Below are positions 18,157-25,840 of a DNA stretch of 51,989 nucleotides, one piece after another. The translations under genes and the position numbers were made by a program. Source of the stretch: Clostridium intestinale DSM 6191 (GTDB lineage Bacteria; Bacillota; Clostridia; Clostridiales; Clostridiaceae); the NCBI RefSeq assembly GCF_900130055.1, contig NZ_FQXU01000020.1:1-51989 (forward strand). Direction: 5' to 3'. Every line of letters starts with the position of its first letter. Positions within the stretch are counted from its first letter, which is position 1. The notes beneath the pieces were generated by a model. The model did not search any database. It was not told where the DNA came from and saw only the letters and a list, made by a program, of their open reading frames with translations.

Positions 18157-18258
18157 TTGGTTAAACTTTACGTTGATTTAATACAAGCTGGATTATGGAC
18201 AATAGATAAGGTTCCAACAGTATGGAAAGAAAAAGTACAAGAAGAACTTAATAAATAA
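18157..18258 (+). CDS. xkdX: XkdX-family small tail protein
   Basis: 33 aa from a TTG 1 nt after the previous stop, with GGGAGGTGAG upstream. VKLYVDLIQAGLWTIDKVPTVWKEKVQ follows the XkdX pattern (xxxYxxLVxxGxxTxxxVPxxxxxxV). XkdX proteins lie after the fibre genes in PBSX-like loci; their role is unknown. It is too short for ordinary gene calls. Confidence 0.85.
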   Translation: MVKLYVDLIQAGLWTIDKVPTVWKEKVQEELNK

Positions 18259-18262
18259 CAGC

Positions 18263-18288
18263 AAAGAGCACAAGTAAGCTCTTTTTTT
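18263..18288 (+). terminator. Terminator after tail structural genes
   Basis: AAAGAGC (18263-18269) pairs with GCTCTTT (18278-18284), followed by more T's. A second hairpin, AAGGAAGGT (18296-18304) with ACCTTCCTT (18328-18336), follows without a T run. Together they separate the structural genes from the lysis genes and may lower lysis expression. Confidence 0.8.
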
Positions 18289-18376
18289 ATTACCAAAGGA
18301 AGGTTAAGACTATTTTTATAGAAACTTACCTTCCTTATTATTAATACAACTAAATTTTTATATAAGGAGTGAAGTG

Positions 18377-18580
18377 ATGGAGAGTGAAATAGTTAAATAT
18401 ATAATAACTCAAGGCGTGTTTTGTGTTTTATTTGTATGGCTTCTAATGGACACAAGAAAAGATTCAAAGGAAAGAGAGAGCAAGTATCAACAAACAATAG
18501 ATAAGCTTGCTAGTTCACTAGGAACTATTGAAGAAATAAAAGAAGATATAGATGATATTAAAGAAATAATTTTAAAATAA
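18377..18580 (+). CDS. BhlA/UviB-family holin-like protein
   Basis: 67 aa from ATG 18377 (AAGGAG seven bases upstream; a GTG at 18374 is less well placed). It has one N-terminal membrane helix (YIITQGVFCVLFVWLLM), then a charged coiled-coil tail (RKDSKERESKYQQTIDKLASSLGTIEEIKEDIDDIKE). This is the layout of BhlA/UviB proteins, which accompany bacteriocin and prophage lysis genes. It probably helps release particles together with the lysin. Confidence 0.85.
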   Translation: MESEIVKYIITQGVFCVLFVWLLMDTRKDSKERESKYQQTIDKLASSLGTIEEIKEDIDDIKEIILK

Positions 18581-18600
18581 TTTGAAAAGGAGGTTTACAA

Positions 18601-18783
18601 ATGAAAGAAATAAAAGGTTTATTACAAGTGAAGAAGATAATAGCCTTATTACTAACAATAGTGTTTTGCATTTTAAGTATTAAGCAGAAAGTTAGTTCAC
18701 AAGAATTTCTCACAGTGTTTAGCCTGGTTATTGCATTTTATTTTGGACAATCTACGGCGAGACAATCATCTAAAAATGGATAG
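18601..18783 (+). CDS. Small membrane protein, second holin candidate
   Basis: 60 aa with AAGGAGG before the ATG. Two hydrophobic segments (IIALLLTIVFCILSI and FLTVFSLVIAFYFG) are joined by a short KQKVSSQE turn, and the C-terminus is polar and basic. It lies between the BhlA-like gene and the lysin, the usual site of a holin. No exact family was recognised. Confidence 0.65.
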   Translation: MKEIKGLLQVKKIIALLLTIVFCILSIKQKVSSQEFLTVFSLVIAFYFGQSTARQSSKNG

Positions 18784-18817
18784 CTTTTATGCCAGAAATT
18801 AAAAGGGGGGAATGTAA

Positions 18818-19852
18818 ATGTTAAAAGGAATAGATATATCAAATCATCAGCCAAGTATAGATTTTAATGCCTTGAAAAATTCATTACAAGTAGTAATAAT
18901 GAAGGCTACCGAGGGAACCACATACTTAGATCCAAAGCTAGAATCTCATTATCAAGGGGCTAAGGCAGCAGGTTTTCCAGTAGGATTTTATCACTTTATG
19001 AGTGAAAAAACTTCACCTTCAGAACAAGCTACATTTTTTTATAATGCTATTAAAGATAAGCAGTATGAAATAGCGCCAGTACTAGACATAGAAACTAACT
19101 CACAAAATAGAACTGCATATCAAATAACTGACAGATGTTTAGAATTTTTAGCTAGGTTTAAAGAATTATCAGGATTAGATTGTATTATTTATACTGGAGG
19201 ATATTTTGGTAGAGATAATTTGGATAGTAGAATCAAAGCATATAAAGCTTGGATAGCTCATTATGGAGTAAATTCTCCAATGGAAACAGGATTTAATAAT
19301 GTAGTGGGACATCAGTATACTTCTAGCGGAAGCGTATATGGAATTAATGGAAATGTAGATCTTAATAATTTTACAGAGGGTATGTATATCAATAGGAATA
19401 TAGAAATACCCAAGGAAGATACGAAAACTCAACAAGTTGAAAACAAATATGGAATAGTAACGGCATCGGTACTTAATGTTAGAGATGGAGCAGGTATTAA
19501 TTATAGTGTTATAGGGCAATTAAAAAATGGTTCTAGAATTAGGTTAGGGCCCAAGGTTGGAAGTTGGTATAATATATACTTTGGAAATCATGGTGGATGG
19601 GTATCCTCAGAGTATGTAACCCTAGAAGGTTCTCAAATAGTAGAGGCAATTCCTCAAAAAAGTGGAGCTTACGGAGAAGTAACAGCATCAGTACTTAATG
19701 TCAGAGGTGGAGCGGGTACAAATTATAAAATAATAGGACAACTCCAAAATGGCGAAATAGTAAGACTTGATGTCAAGTTAGGTAATTGGTGGAGCATTTA
19801 CTATGGGGATCATGGTGGTTTTGTTAGTGCAGATTATATACAAATATTATAA
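18818..19852 (+). CDS. GH25 lysozyme endolysin with two SH3 domains
   Basis: 344 aa. Residues 1-185 are a GH25 (Chalaropsis-type) muramidase: KGIDISNHQPSIDFNAL, KATEGTTYLDPKL, GFYHFMS and APVLDIE carry the catalytic acidic residues. Two bacterial SH3 repeats follow (~210-275 and ~285-344), each with ASVLNVRxGAGxNYxxIGQLxNG, for cell-wall binding. There is no signal peptide, so export needs a holin. It closes the tail/lysis operon. Confidence 0.95.
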   Translation: MLKGIDISNHQPSIDFNALKNSLQVVIMKATEGTTYLDPKLESHYQGAKAAGFPVGFYHFMSEKTSPSEQATFFYNAIKDKQYEIAPVLDIETNSQNRTAYQITDRCLEFLARFKELSGLDCIIYTGGYFGRDNLDSRIKAYKAWIAHYGVNSPMETGFNNVVGHQYTSSGSVYGINGNVDLNNFTEGMYINRNIEIPKEDTKTQQVENKYGIVTASVLNVRDGAGINYSVIGQLKNGSRIRLGPKVGSWYNIYFGNHGGWVSSEYVTLEGSQIVEAIPQKSGAYGEVTASVLNVRGGAGTNYKIIGQLQNGEIVRLDVKLGNWWSIYYGDHGGFVSADYIQIL

Positions 19853-19860
19853 AGTATAAA

Positions 19861-19886
19861 GCTCCTGCATCTAAGGATACAGGAGC
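19861..19886 (+). terminator. Hairpin after the lysin gene
   Basis: GCTCCTG (19861-19867) pairs with CAGGAGC (19880-19886). Only AAATTTC follows, so termination would be weak. An AAGGAGGTGA at 19900 has no meaningful reading frame after it. Confidence 0.6.
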
Positions 19887-20055
19887 AAATTTCATTGGAA
19901 AGGAGGTGACAAGAATTATTGCCTAGTTAATTCTCTCACAGTTTAGGATATTCATATAAGGGGAATTTTGTTACAAGTTCGGAATTAATTTTAAAATAAA
20001 ATCTTTTTTGTAGAAGAATGAATAATAAAAGGGCAGAAAAGTAGACTACCCTATG

Positions 20056-20087
20056 GTTGAATGGTTGAATGGTTGAATGGTTGCACT
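20056..20087. repeat. Short GTTGAATG octamer array
   Basis: Three perfect copies of GTTGAATG (20056-20079) plus a degenerate GTTGCACT. They are identical in sequence to the array at 1-88 and lie at the other end of the tail island, right before the structured motif. The function is unknown; it may be a second binding site for the same protein or a trace of how the island was framed. Confidence 0.9.
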
Positions 20088-20173
20088 AATATTCGGTAGG
20101 CGTCCTTTCAGCGCCAGTCTAATCCTTTATGTTAGTAAAAGGAATTGAGAAGAAACTCCTACAGGGCAGAAGT
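20083..20173. ncRNA. Structured motif, copy A (unrecognised)
   Basis: First of two tandem copies. Folding by eye on the plus strand gives an outer GTAG/CTAC helix (20096-20099 with 20159-20162). It encloses a hairpin GGCG/CGCC, a conserved linker AGTCTAATCC, a hairpin TCCTTT/AAAGGA, and a hairpin GAG/CTC. Copy B keeps the pairing with different bases, which supports an RNA. Strand and family are unknown. Confidence 0.6.
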
Positions 20174-20280
20174 GCACTACTAACCGGTAGAAGCGGTTCT
20201 CAGCTTCAGTCTAATCCTTTTATATTGAATAGAAAGGAATTTAATGGAGCTTGAGAAGAAGCTCCTACAGAATATAGGTG
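20174..20280. ncRNA. Structured motif, copy B (unrecognised)
   Basis: Second copy, beginning GCACTA as copy A does. The first hairpin is GAAGC/GCTTC in place of GGCG/CGCC. The second keeps TCCTTT/AAAGGA with a longer loop. The third is longer, GGAGCTT/AAGCTCC. The linkers CAGTCTAATCC and GAGAAGAA and the CTCCTACAG end are shared. Compensatory changes between copies argue for selected base pairing. No known riboswitch or ribozyme core was recognised on either strand. Confidence 0.6.
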
Positions 20281-20299
20281 CGTAATGTCACAATATAAA

Positions 20300-20722
20300 T
20301 CAAGGTACTCTTTTAAAATAGGATGTTGCTTCCTCACCGTCTGGATAAACAATTAAAAGTGAGAAGTTGTCTTTATCACTGAATTCATAGGAGTTTCCTT
20401 CAGTAGTAGCAGATCCTATTTTAAGTATATTATCTTCAAAGGTATAGGATGTGGAAGCTTCGCCTTCTTCATTTTGAATTATTACTATGTTATCATTTTG
20501 AAAAGTAACATATAGGTTATCATCAGGATAGAAATTACTAAGATCAGTATCACCTGATAGTCTCCACTTTCCAAGAAAAGGATTGTTGTTTATTTTACTT
20601 AAATGCAGTTTAAAAATTAGCCTATCAATAAACTTGTATTGAGAATTAAGATAGCTAGTTCCTAAGAAAATAAATATAATAGAAATTATTAAAGCCAAAA
20701 TCAGAGTTCGTGTATTTTTCAT
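20300..20722 (-). CDS. Membrane-anchored small beta-rich protein
   Basis: 140 aa with a GGGGGA site before the ATG. One N-terminal hydrophobic helix (LILALIISIIFIFLGTSYL) serves as signal or anchor. The remainder alternates short strands (GKWRLSGD, LYVTFQNDNIVIIQNEEGEASTSYTFEDNILKIG), reminiscent of lipocalin-like/META-type extracellular domains of Firmicutes. Function unknown. It stands alone, downstream of the phosphatase gene on the same strand with a 78-bp gap. Confidence 0.7.
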   Translation of the reverse strand: MKNTRTLILALIISIIFIFLGTSYLNSQYKFIDRLIFKLHLSKINNNPFLGKWRLSGDTDLSNFYPDDNLYVTFQNDNIVIIQNEEGEASTSYTFEDNILKIGSATTEGNSYEFSDKDNFSLLIVYPDGEEATSYFKRVP

Positions 20723-20800
20723 AAGTCCCCCATATAATACATAATTTGATATATCTATATGTTTTCATACTTATGTTTAAATGTCAATTTAAGGATAGTT

Positions 20801-21745
20801 TTAAGCAGCATGGATGTATTGAGAACTGTTCCTTAAGCTAATAAACCCATCATATTCCTTACTCCAAGTACTCCAACTCATCTTAAATTCTCTACCATTT
20901 TCTTTACAGTAGTTATAGAAATTAAGTAGTAATTTATATCTCTCAGGGGTATAGAATTCTCTAATAGTAACTTCGTCGAAGTTTGCAAGTTTTAGCTGAC
21001 GGTCTATAATATCTGTAGCAGACACTTCATTATAATTTATGAGCATATCATACATAATCATAAAGGTTGTTGTTCTTCCTACACCAGCTTTACAGTGGAA
21101 ATGAACCCAGGAATCTTTAGGAAGATTTTTAAATACCTCTATAAAATAATCAACCATATCATCAGTAGGTAACCCTAAATCTGTTACAGGAATTCTTATG
21201 TAGGACAAGTTTTTTGAAGTAACTAAAGCATCTTCATTAAAAACTTCAGTAGGAATCATACTATTATTAGGGGCTCTATAAACTGTAAGAGGAGTATTTA
21301 ATGGTATGGAACTTAATTGCTTTGCTTCTTTTTCTATTACCTCATCTCTAGTTAATCCTTTATTAACATCATTGTTTAGATTCTTCCAGCTAACAGGAAG
21401 CCCATTTATAAAACCATGAGATTCTTGCCGCAGGTCTACAATAGTAATTGGTTTTGATGTGCCTATTTCCTCTAATAAAATAGGAAGATTTTTTTCGGAA
21501 AATTGCTGACTTCCTGAAATATTTAATTTATCTATTCCCTTCAAAGAGAACTTTTCATTTTTAGTTAAATAAATAGGTGTAGAAGTTTTACGGAAATTTC
21601 GTGGAGTAGATTCATTTAAAGAATCTAGTGCTAGCTGAACTTCATCAGATGCAATAGCTGCAGCTGTATCTAAAGACAGAGTAGTAGAAGATAGAGAAAT
21701 AAAAACCAAGATAAATGCAAAAAAGATGGCAGTACTTTTTTTCAA
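20801..21745 (-). CDS. Secreted PTP-like phosphatase (PTP-like phytase family)
   Basis: 314 aa from a TTG with GAGAGGTGAT upstream. A clear signal peptide is present (KKSTAIFFAFILVFISLSSTTLSL). The phosphatase loop HCKAGVGRTT (217-226) carries the Cys218 nucleophile and the arginine, and TDLGLPTDD (~188-196) provides the general acid loop. The HCxxGxxRT/S loop and DLRQESHGFINGLPVSW region match cysteine-dependent inositol-phosphate phosphatases (PF14566). It probably acts outside the cell on phosphate esters; the substrate is inferred. Confidence 0.85.
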   Translation of the reverse strand: MKKSTAIFFAFILVFISLSSTTLSLDTAAAIASDEVQLALDSLNESTPRNFRKTSTPIYLTKNEKFSLKGIDKLNISGSQQFSEKNLPILLEEIGTSKPITIVDLRQESHGFINGLPVSWKNLNNDVNKGLTRDEVIEKEAKQLSSIPLNTPLTVYRAPNNSMIPTEVFNEDALVTSKNLSYIRIPVTDLGLPTDDMVDYFIEVFKNLPKDSWVHFHCKAGVGRTTTFMIMYDMLINYNEVSATDIIDRQLKLANFDEVTIREFYTPERYKLLLNFYNYCKENGREFKMSWSTWSKEYDGFISLRNSSQYIHAA

Positions 21746-21804
21746 TTATATCACCTCTCAAATAGTTCTATAGGATAGTATTCCCTAAATACAAAAAATT
21801 ACTA

Positions 21805-21924
21805 TTAACCACGGCCTATGTAATCTATATTAAAAATCAATATTAGTGCTACTATAACCAAAATAAAATAAATAACCATGTCTCTAACCAAATCAAGTCG
21901 AATTAATTCTTTTCTAAATTTCAT
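21805..21924 (-). CDS. 39-aa single-pass membrane peptide
   Basis: AAGAGGTGAT precedes ATG 21924. The peptide has a charged N-terminus (MKFRKELIRLDLVRD) and one hydrophobic helix (MVIYFILVIVALILIF), ending NIDYIGRG. It is upstream of, and on the same strand as, the phosphatase gene with a 59-bp gap. The function was not recognised. The good ribosome site and membrane pattern are the support. Confidence 0.6.
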   Translation of the reverse strand: MKFRKELIRLDLVRDMVIYFILVIVALILIFNIDYIGRG

Positions 21925-22173
21925 TAATAATCACCTCTTAATTCTTTTAAAGTTATTAATAATTACTTCATTATTGAAAGTATGGACAAACAATCTGAGT
22001 TGTATACACATTATTGCTGTAGCATGTCACAAAGTGACTGCATCAAATTCATTAAAGTGATTATTACCATAGAGTTTTTCTAAAAATGAAAATTTACATA
22101 TAGGCTCTTTTATATTTAATTTAATAATAGTATAATCTACCATAGGGAGTATATTAGTAAAGGGGGCTATTAA

Positions 22174-22584
22174 ATGTTTCAATGGAAAGATGAGTATGTT
22201 ACAGGTATACAATTTATTGATGAACAACATAAGATGCTATTTGAAATAGCACACAAAGCCTATGATATATACAAAAATGACCTAGTATTAGATAAATACG
22301 ACAAGATAGTTGAAGTAATAGAAGAACTAAAGGAATACACTAAATATCATTTTGGTGAAGAAGAAAAATTTATGGTGGAGAGTAAGTATAAAAAATTCTT
22401 TTCTCATAAAATTCAACATGATGATTTGATAAGTGATCTTGATAAGATGAACCTTAAAGATATGGATCATAATCAGGATAAGGCATTATTAGATATTCTT
22501 AATTTTGTTTTAGAGTGGATACAAAATCACATATTAAAAACTGATTTGGGTATGACTGCTGAAATCAAAAAAAGTTTATCATAA
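22174..22584 (+). CDS. Bacteriohemerythrin
   Basis: 136 aa. All seven di-iron ligands are in place: His19, His59, Glu63, His78, His82, His119, Asp124. It is a four-helix O2-binding protein, in anaerobes thought to bind or sense oxygen. GGGGG precedes the ATG and a TATAAT box lies at 22131-22136. The gap before it (21925-22173) also holds the palindrome GTCACAAAGTGAC near 22026, a possible operator. Confidence 0.93.
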   Translation: MFQWKDEYVTGIQFIDEQHKMLFEIAHKAYDIYKNDLVLDKYDKIVEVIEELKEYTKYHFGEEEKFMVESKYKKFFSHKIQHDDLISDLDKMNLKDMDHNQDKALLDILNFVLEWIQNHILKTDLGMTAEIKKSLS

Positions 22585-22688
22585 TCTAAATAACTAAAGG
22601 ATAAAATACATAGAGCAGCAAGCTAACAATGGTTTCATTATGTTATAATTACGGATGGAACATTAAATATATTCACGGAGGTAAGGAA

Positions 22689-24041
22689 ATGAAAAAAGGA
22701 TTAACTCTAGACATTACAAAAGCTAAACCATTTTTAAGAGACGAAGAAATAACTAACTTAAGCAGCATAGTTAAAGCAGCACACAAGGATTTACACGAAA
22801 AAACAGGTGCAGGCAATGACTTTTTAGGGTGGATTGATCTTCCAGTTAATTATGATAAAGATGAATTTAATAGAATTAAAGATGCAGCAGAAAGAATAAA
22901 AGGACATTCTGATGCTTTAATAGTTATAGGAATAGGTGGATCTTATTTAGGAGCAAGAGCAGCTATCGAAGCTATAAATCACTCTTTCTTCAATGTTTTA
23001 AGCAAAGATAAGAGAAAAGCTCCACAAGTATTTTTTATAGGAAACAGCATAAGTTCAACTTATTTAGCTGATTTATTAGAAGCTATTGAAGGATTAGATA
23101 TAAGCGTAAATGTTATATCTAAGTCAGGAACTACTACTGAACCTGCTATAGCATTTAGAATATTTAAAGACTACATGGAAAAGAAATATGGAAAAGAAGA
23201 AGCTAAAAAGAGAATATTTGCAACTACTGACGGAAAAAGAGGTGCATTAAAATCTTTAGCTGATGAAGAAGGTTATGAAACTTTTGTTATTCCTGATGAT
23301 GTTGGAGGAAGATTCTCTGTATTAACAGCAGTTGGTTTACTTCCAATAGCAGCTAGTGGAGTAAATATAGATGAATTAATGCAAGGTGCAGCTGATGCAA
23401 GAGATGCATATTCAAGTGATAATGTAGAAGAAAATGACTGCTACAAATATGCAGTTGTAAGAAATGCATTATACAACAAAGGTAAGGTTACTGAAATATT
23501 AGTAAACTATGAGCCAGCTCTACAATACTTTGGTGAATGGTGGAAACAACTTTATGGAGAATCAGAAGGAAAAGATGGTAAGGGTATATTCCCAGCAGCT
23601 GTTAACTTCTCTACAGATCTTCACTCTATGGGACAATACATTCAAGATGGTTTAAGAAACGTATTTGAAACTATAGTAAATGTTGAAACTGCTAAAAAGA
23701 ATGTAACTATAGAAGAATCTAAAGAAAATGTTGACGGATTAAACTTCATAGCTGGAGAAACCATGGATTTTGTTAATAAAAAAGCATTCCAAGGAACTGT
23801 TTTAGCTCATAATGACGGTGGAGTACCAAACGTTATAGTTAATGTTCCAGAATTAACTCCATACTACCTTGGACACTTAATATACTTCTTTGAAAAAGCT
23901 TGTGGATTAAGTGGATATATTTTAGGAGTAAATCCATTTGACCAACCAGGAGTTGAAGCATACAAGAAAAACATGTTTGCATTATTAGGAAAACCAGGAT
24001 TCGAAGATTTAAAAGCTGAACTTGAAAAAAGATTACAATAA
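22689..24041 (+). CDS. pgi: Glucose-6-phosphate isomerase
   Basis: 450 aa from ATG 22689 ([12 protein letters not shown]) with GGAGGT upstream; the longer frame lacks a site. [36 protein letters not shown] and [21 protein letters not shown] are the substrate-binding and catalytic segments of Firmicutes Pgi. It interconverts glucose-6-phosphate and fructose-6-phosphate in glycolysis. The codon pattern is that of a highly expressed gene. The next gene starts 2 nt after its stop. Confidence 0.97.
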   Translation: MKKGLTLDITKAKPFLRDEEITNLSSIVKAAHKDLHEKTGAGNDFLGWIDLPVNYDKDEFNRIKDAAERIKGHSDALIVIGIGGSYLGARAAIEAINHSFFNVLSKDKRKAPQVFFIGNSISSTYLADLLEAIEGLDISVNVISKSGTTTEPAIAFRIFKDYMEKKYGKEEAKKRIFATTDGKRGALKSLADEEGYETFVIPDDVGGRFSVLTAVGLLPIAASGVNIDELMQGAADARDAYSSDNVEENDCYKYAVVRNALYNKGKVTEILVNYEPALQYFGEWWKQLYGESEGKDGKGIFPAAVNFSTDLHSMGQYIQDGLRNVFETIVNVETAKKNVTIEESKENVDGLNFIAGETMDFVNKKAFQGTVLAHNDGGVPNVIVNVPELTPYYLGHLIYFFEKACGLSGYILGVNPFDQPGVEAYKKNMFALLGKPGFEDLKAELEKRLQ

Positions 24042-24043
24042 TT

Positions 24044-24493
24044 ATGAGAATTCTGATTGACGGCGATGGCTGTCCAGGAAGAAAAATCATAGAGAAAGTT
24101 GCAAGGGAATTTCAAATTCCCTTGTTCTTATATTGTGATATTCATCATAGTATAACTTTAGAGTATGGAGAGGTTAAATATCTAGATAGCGGATTTCAAT
24201 CTGTGGATATATTTTTAGCTAATGTGACTAAAAAAGGCGATGTTGTAGTTACAGGAGATTATGGATTGGCATCTATGATATTAGCTAAGGAAGCCATACC
24301 TGTAAATCCAAAAGGAATGGTATATAATAAAGACAATATAGATAGACTACTTATGGAAAGGCATATATCAGCAAAAGTTAGAAGAGGTGGAGGAAAAACC
24401 ACAAACCACAAAAAGAGAACCAAAGAAGATGACGATAATTTATATAGGGCTCTAAGGAATATAGTTCAAAATATTGTCCAGACTAAAATATAA
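24044..24493 (+). CDS. YaiI/YqxD-family protein (DUF188, PIN-like)
   Basis: 149 aa. RILIDGDGCPGRKIIEKVAREF, VVTGDYGLASMILAKEAIPVNPKG and KKRTKEDDDNLYRALRNI are the conserved segments of the UPF0178 family. The invariant aspartates suggest a metal-dependent nuclease-like fold, but the substrate is unknown. It has no clear ribosome site and follows pgi by 2 nt, so it is probably translated by coupling. A terminator follows. Confidence 0.92.
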   Translation: MRILIDGDGCPGRKIIEKVAREFQIPLFLYCDIHHSITLEYGEVKYLDSGFQSVDIFLANVTKKGDVVVTGDYGLASMILAKEAIPVNPKGMVYNKDNIDRLLMERHISAKVRRGGGKTTNHKKRTKEDDDNLYRALRNIVQNIVQTKI

Positions 24494-24527
24494 GCTGTGT
24501 AGTAAAACAATCTACATAGCTTTTTTT
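24493..24527 (+). terminator. Terminator after the yaiI-like gene
   Basis: AGCTGTGTAG (24493-24502) pairs with CTACATAGCT (24512-24521), with one G-U pair, followed by seven T's. Confidence 0.9.
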
Positions 24528-24545
24528 GAAAAGGAGTATTGTGAT

Positions 24546-25715
24546 TTGAGAAGAGAAAACATAAAAAAGAGAAGAAGAAAAAAGAGAAAGAGAATATTAT
24601 CAGTAGTTCTCATAATAGGATTGCTATTAATTATAATTCCAACTGCATTTGTAATATCTAAAAACATTCTTGAAAAAAACATTTCTAAAAATCAAGATAA
24701 GACACCTGAAGAAGATACAACTCAAAATGAAAAACCAGTTGAACCAGTAAAACAAGATGTGAAAGAAGAAGTTATAATATCTGCAGCTGGAGACTCAACT
24801 TTAGGAACAGATACAAAGTTTTCAGGAGAAACTCTACCTGCTGTATTTAACACCACAGGAAAAAACTACGCTTATTTTTATCAAAACGTATATGATATAT
24901 TTTCTAAGGATGATTATACTTTTGTAAATCTTGAAACCACCTTTACTGATGCAACGGCTAAAAAGGATAAGGGAGCTCCTCCTTATTATCATTTTAAAGG
25001 ACCTAAGGATTACGTAAATATACTTACCTCTGGCAGTATAGAAGGTGTCACAGTTGCTAACAATCACATATATGATTATGGACAGCAAGGCTTTAATGAC
25101 ACAATAGAAGTGCTAAAAGGTGCTAAGGTAGACATAGCTGGAGAAGGATATAAAATAGTTAAAGAGATAAAGGGAATAAAGTTTGGATTTTTAGGTTATC
25201 AAGCTTGGAGTGATACTAAGGAGCTAAGAGATAAGATAAAAGCAGATATAGCTGAACTTAAAAATAGTGGCTGCGAAGTAGTAATTCCATACTTCCATTG
25301 GGGAATAGAAGGACAATATAAACCCTATGATGTTCAAGTTAATATAGGAAGATATGCTATAGATAGTGGGGCTGACTTAGTATTAGGATCACATCCTCAT
25401 GTAGTTCAAACCTTAGAAAACTATAAGGGAAAACTTATAGTATATAGTTTTGGTAACTTCTGTTTTGGAGGAAACAATAATCCTACAGATAAGAGAACTT
25501 TCATATTACAAGCAAAACTTAATTTCACAAACGGAAAATTAGAGCAAACCAGTTTTAAAGTGATACCTTGTTCGGTATCTTCAGTAAATAACAAAAATGA
25601 TTATAGACCAACTCCTATGAAGGATCAAAATAAAACAAACTTATTAAAATTTTTAAATGAATTATCTCCAACACTTAATGGAGAGATAAAAGACGAATTT
25701 TTTCAGATACAATAA
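24546..25715 (+). CDS. CapA-family metallophosphatase-like protein
   Basis: 389 aa from a TTG (MRRENIKKRRRKKRKR) nine bases after AAGGAG. A very basic N-terminus and one membrane helix (~19-40) place the domain outside. CapA (PGA_cap) features are AAGDSTLGTDTKF, FVNLETTFTD, GVTVANNHIYDYG, VVIPYFHWGIEGQYKP and LVLGSHPHVVQ. CapA proteins take part in poly-gamma-glutamate or other cell-surface processes; no capBC genes are present here, so the role is open. Confidence 0.9.
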   Translation: MRRENIKKRRRKKRKRILSVVLIIGLLLIIIPTAFVISKNILEKNISKNQDKTPEEDTTQNEKPVEPVKQDVKEEVIISAAGDSTLGTDTKFSGETLPAVFNTTGKNYAYFYQNVYDIFSKDDYTFVNLETTFTDATAKKDKGAPPYYHFKGPKDYVNILTSGSIEGVTVANNHIYDYGQQGFNDTIEVLKGAKVDIAGEGYKIVKEIKGIKFGFLGYQAWSDTKELRDKIKADIAELKNSGCEVVIPYFHWGIEGQYKPYDVQVNIGRYAIDSGADLVLGSHPHVVQTLENYKGKLIVYSFGNFCFGGNNNPTDKRTFILQAKLNFTNGKLEQTSFKVIPCSVSSVNNKNDYRPTPMKDQNKTNLLKFLNELSPTLNGEIKDEFFQIQ

Positions 25716-25736
25716 AATTTAACACTAATATGTCAT

Positions 25737-25771
25737 AAAAGAGAGTTTTTCTTCGTTAAAAACTCTCTTTT
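25737..25771. terminator. Terminator after the capA-like gene
   Basis: A 14-nt stem (25737-25750 with 25758-25771, one base out of phase near the loop) ending in a T tract. It is the only structure in the 119-bp gap. Confidence 0.9.
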
Positions 25772-25840
25772 AAACAATTCATTTTGTAGCAAATAATGGT
25801 ATAATACTCTTGGGTAAATATATTTGAGGAGCGAATGAGA

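Noticed and set aside
198-20280. Complete integrated prophage with att sites
   Set aside because: No integrase, terminase, portal or capsid gene. The GTTGAATG repeats at both ends are short tandem units that need not be attachment sites.
20083-20280. Type III toxin-antitoxin RNA repeats or a tandem glycine riboswitch
   Set aside because: Units are too long for ToxIN-type repeats and no toxin gene follows; the glycine riboswitch core is absent.
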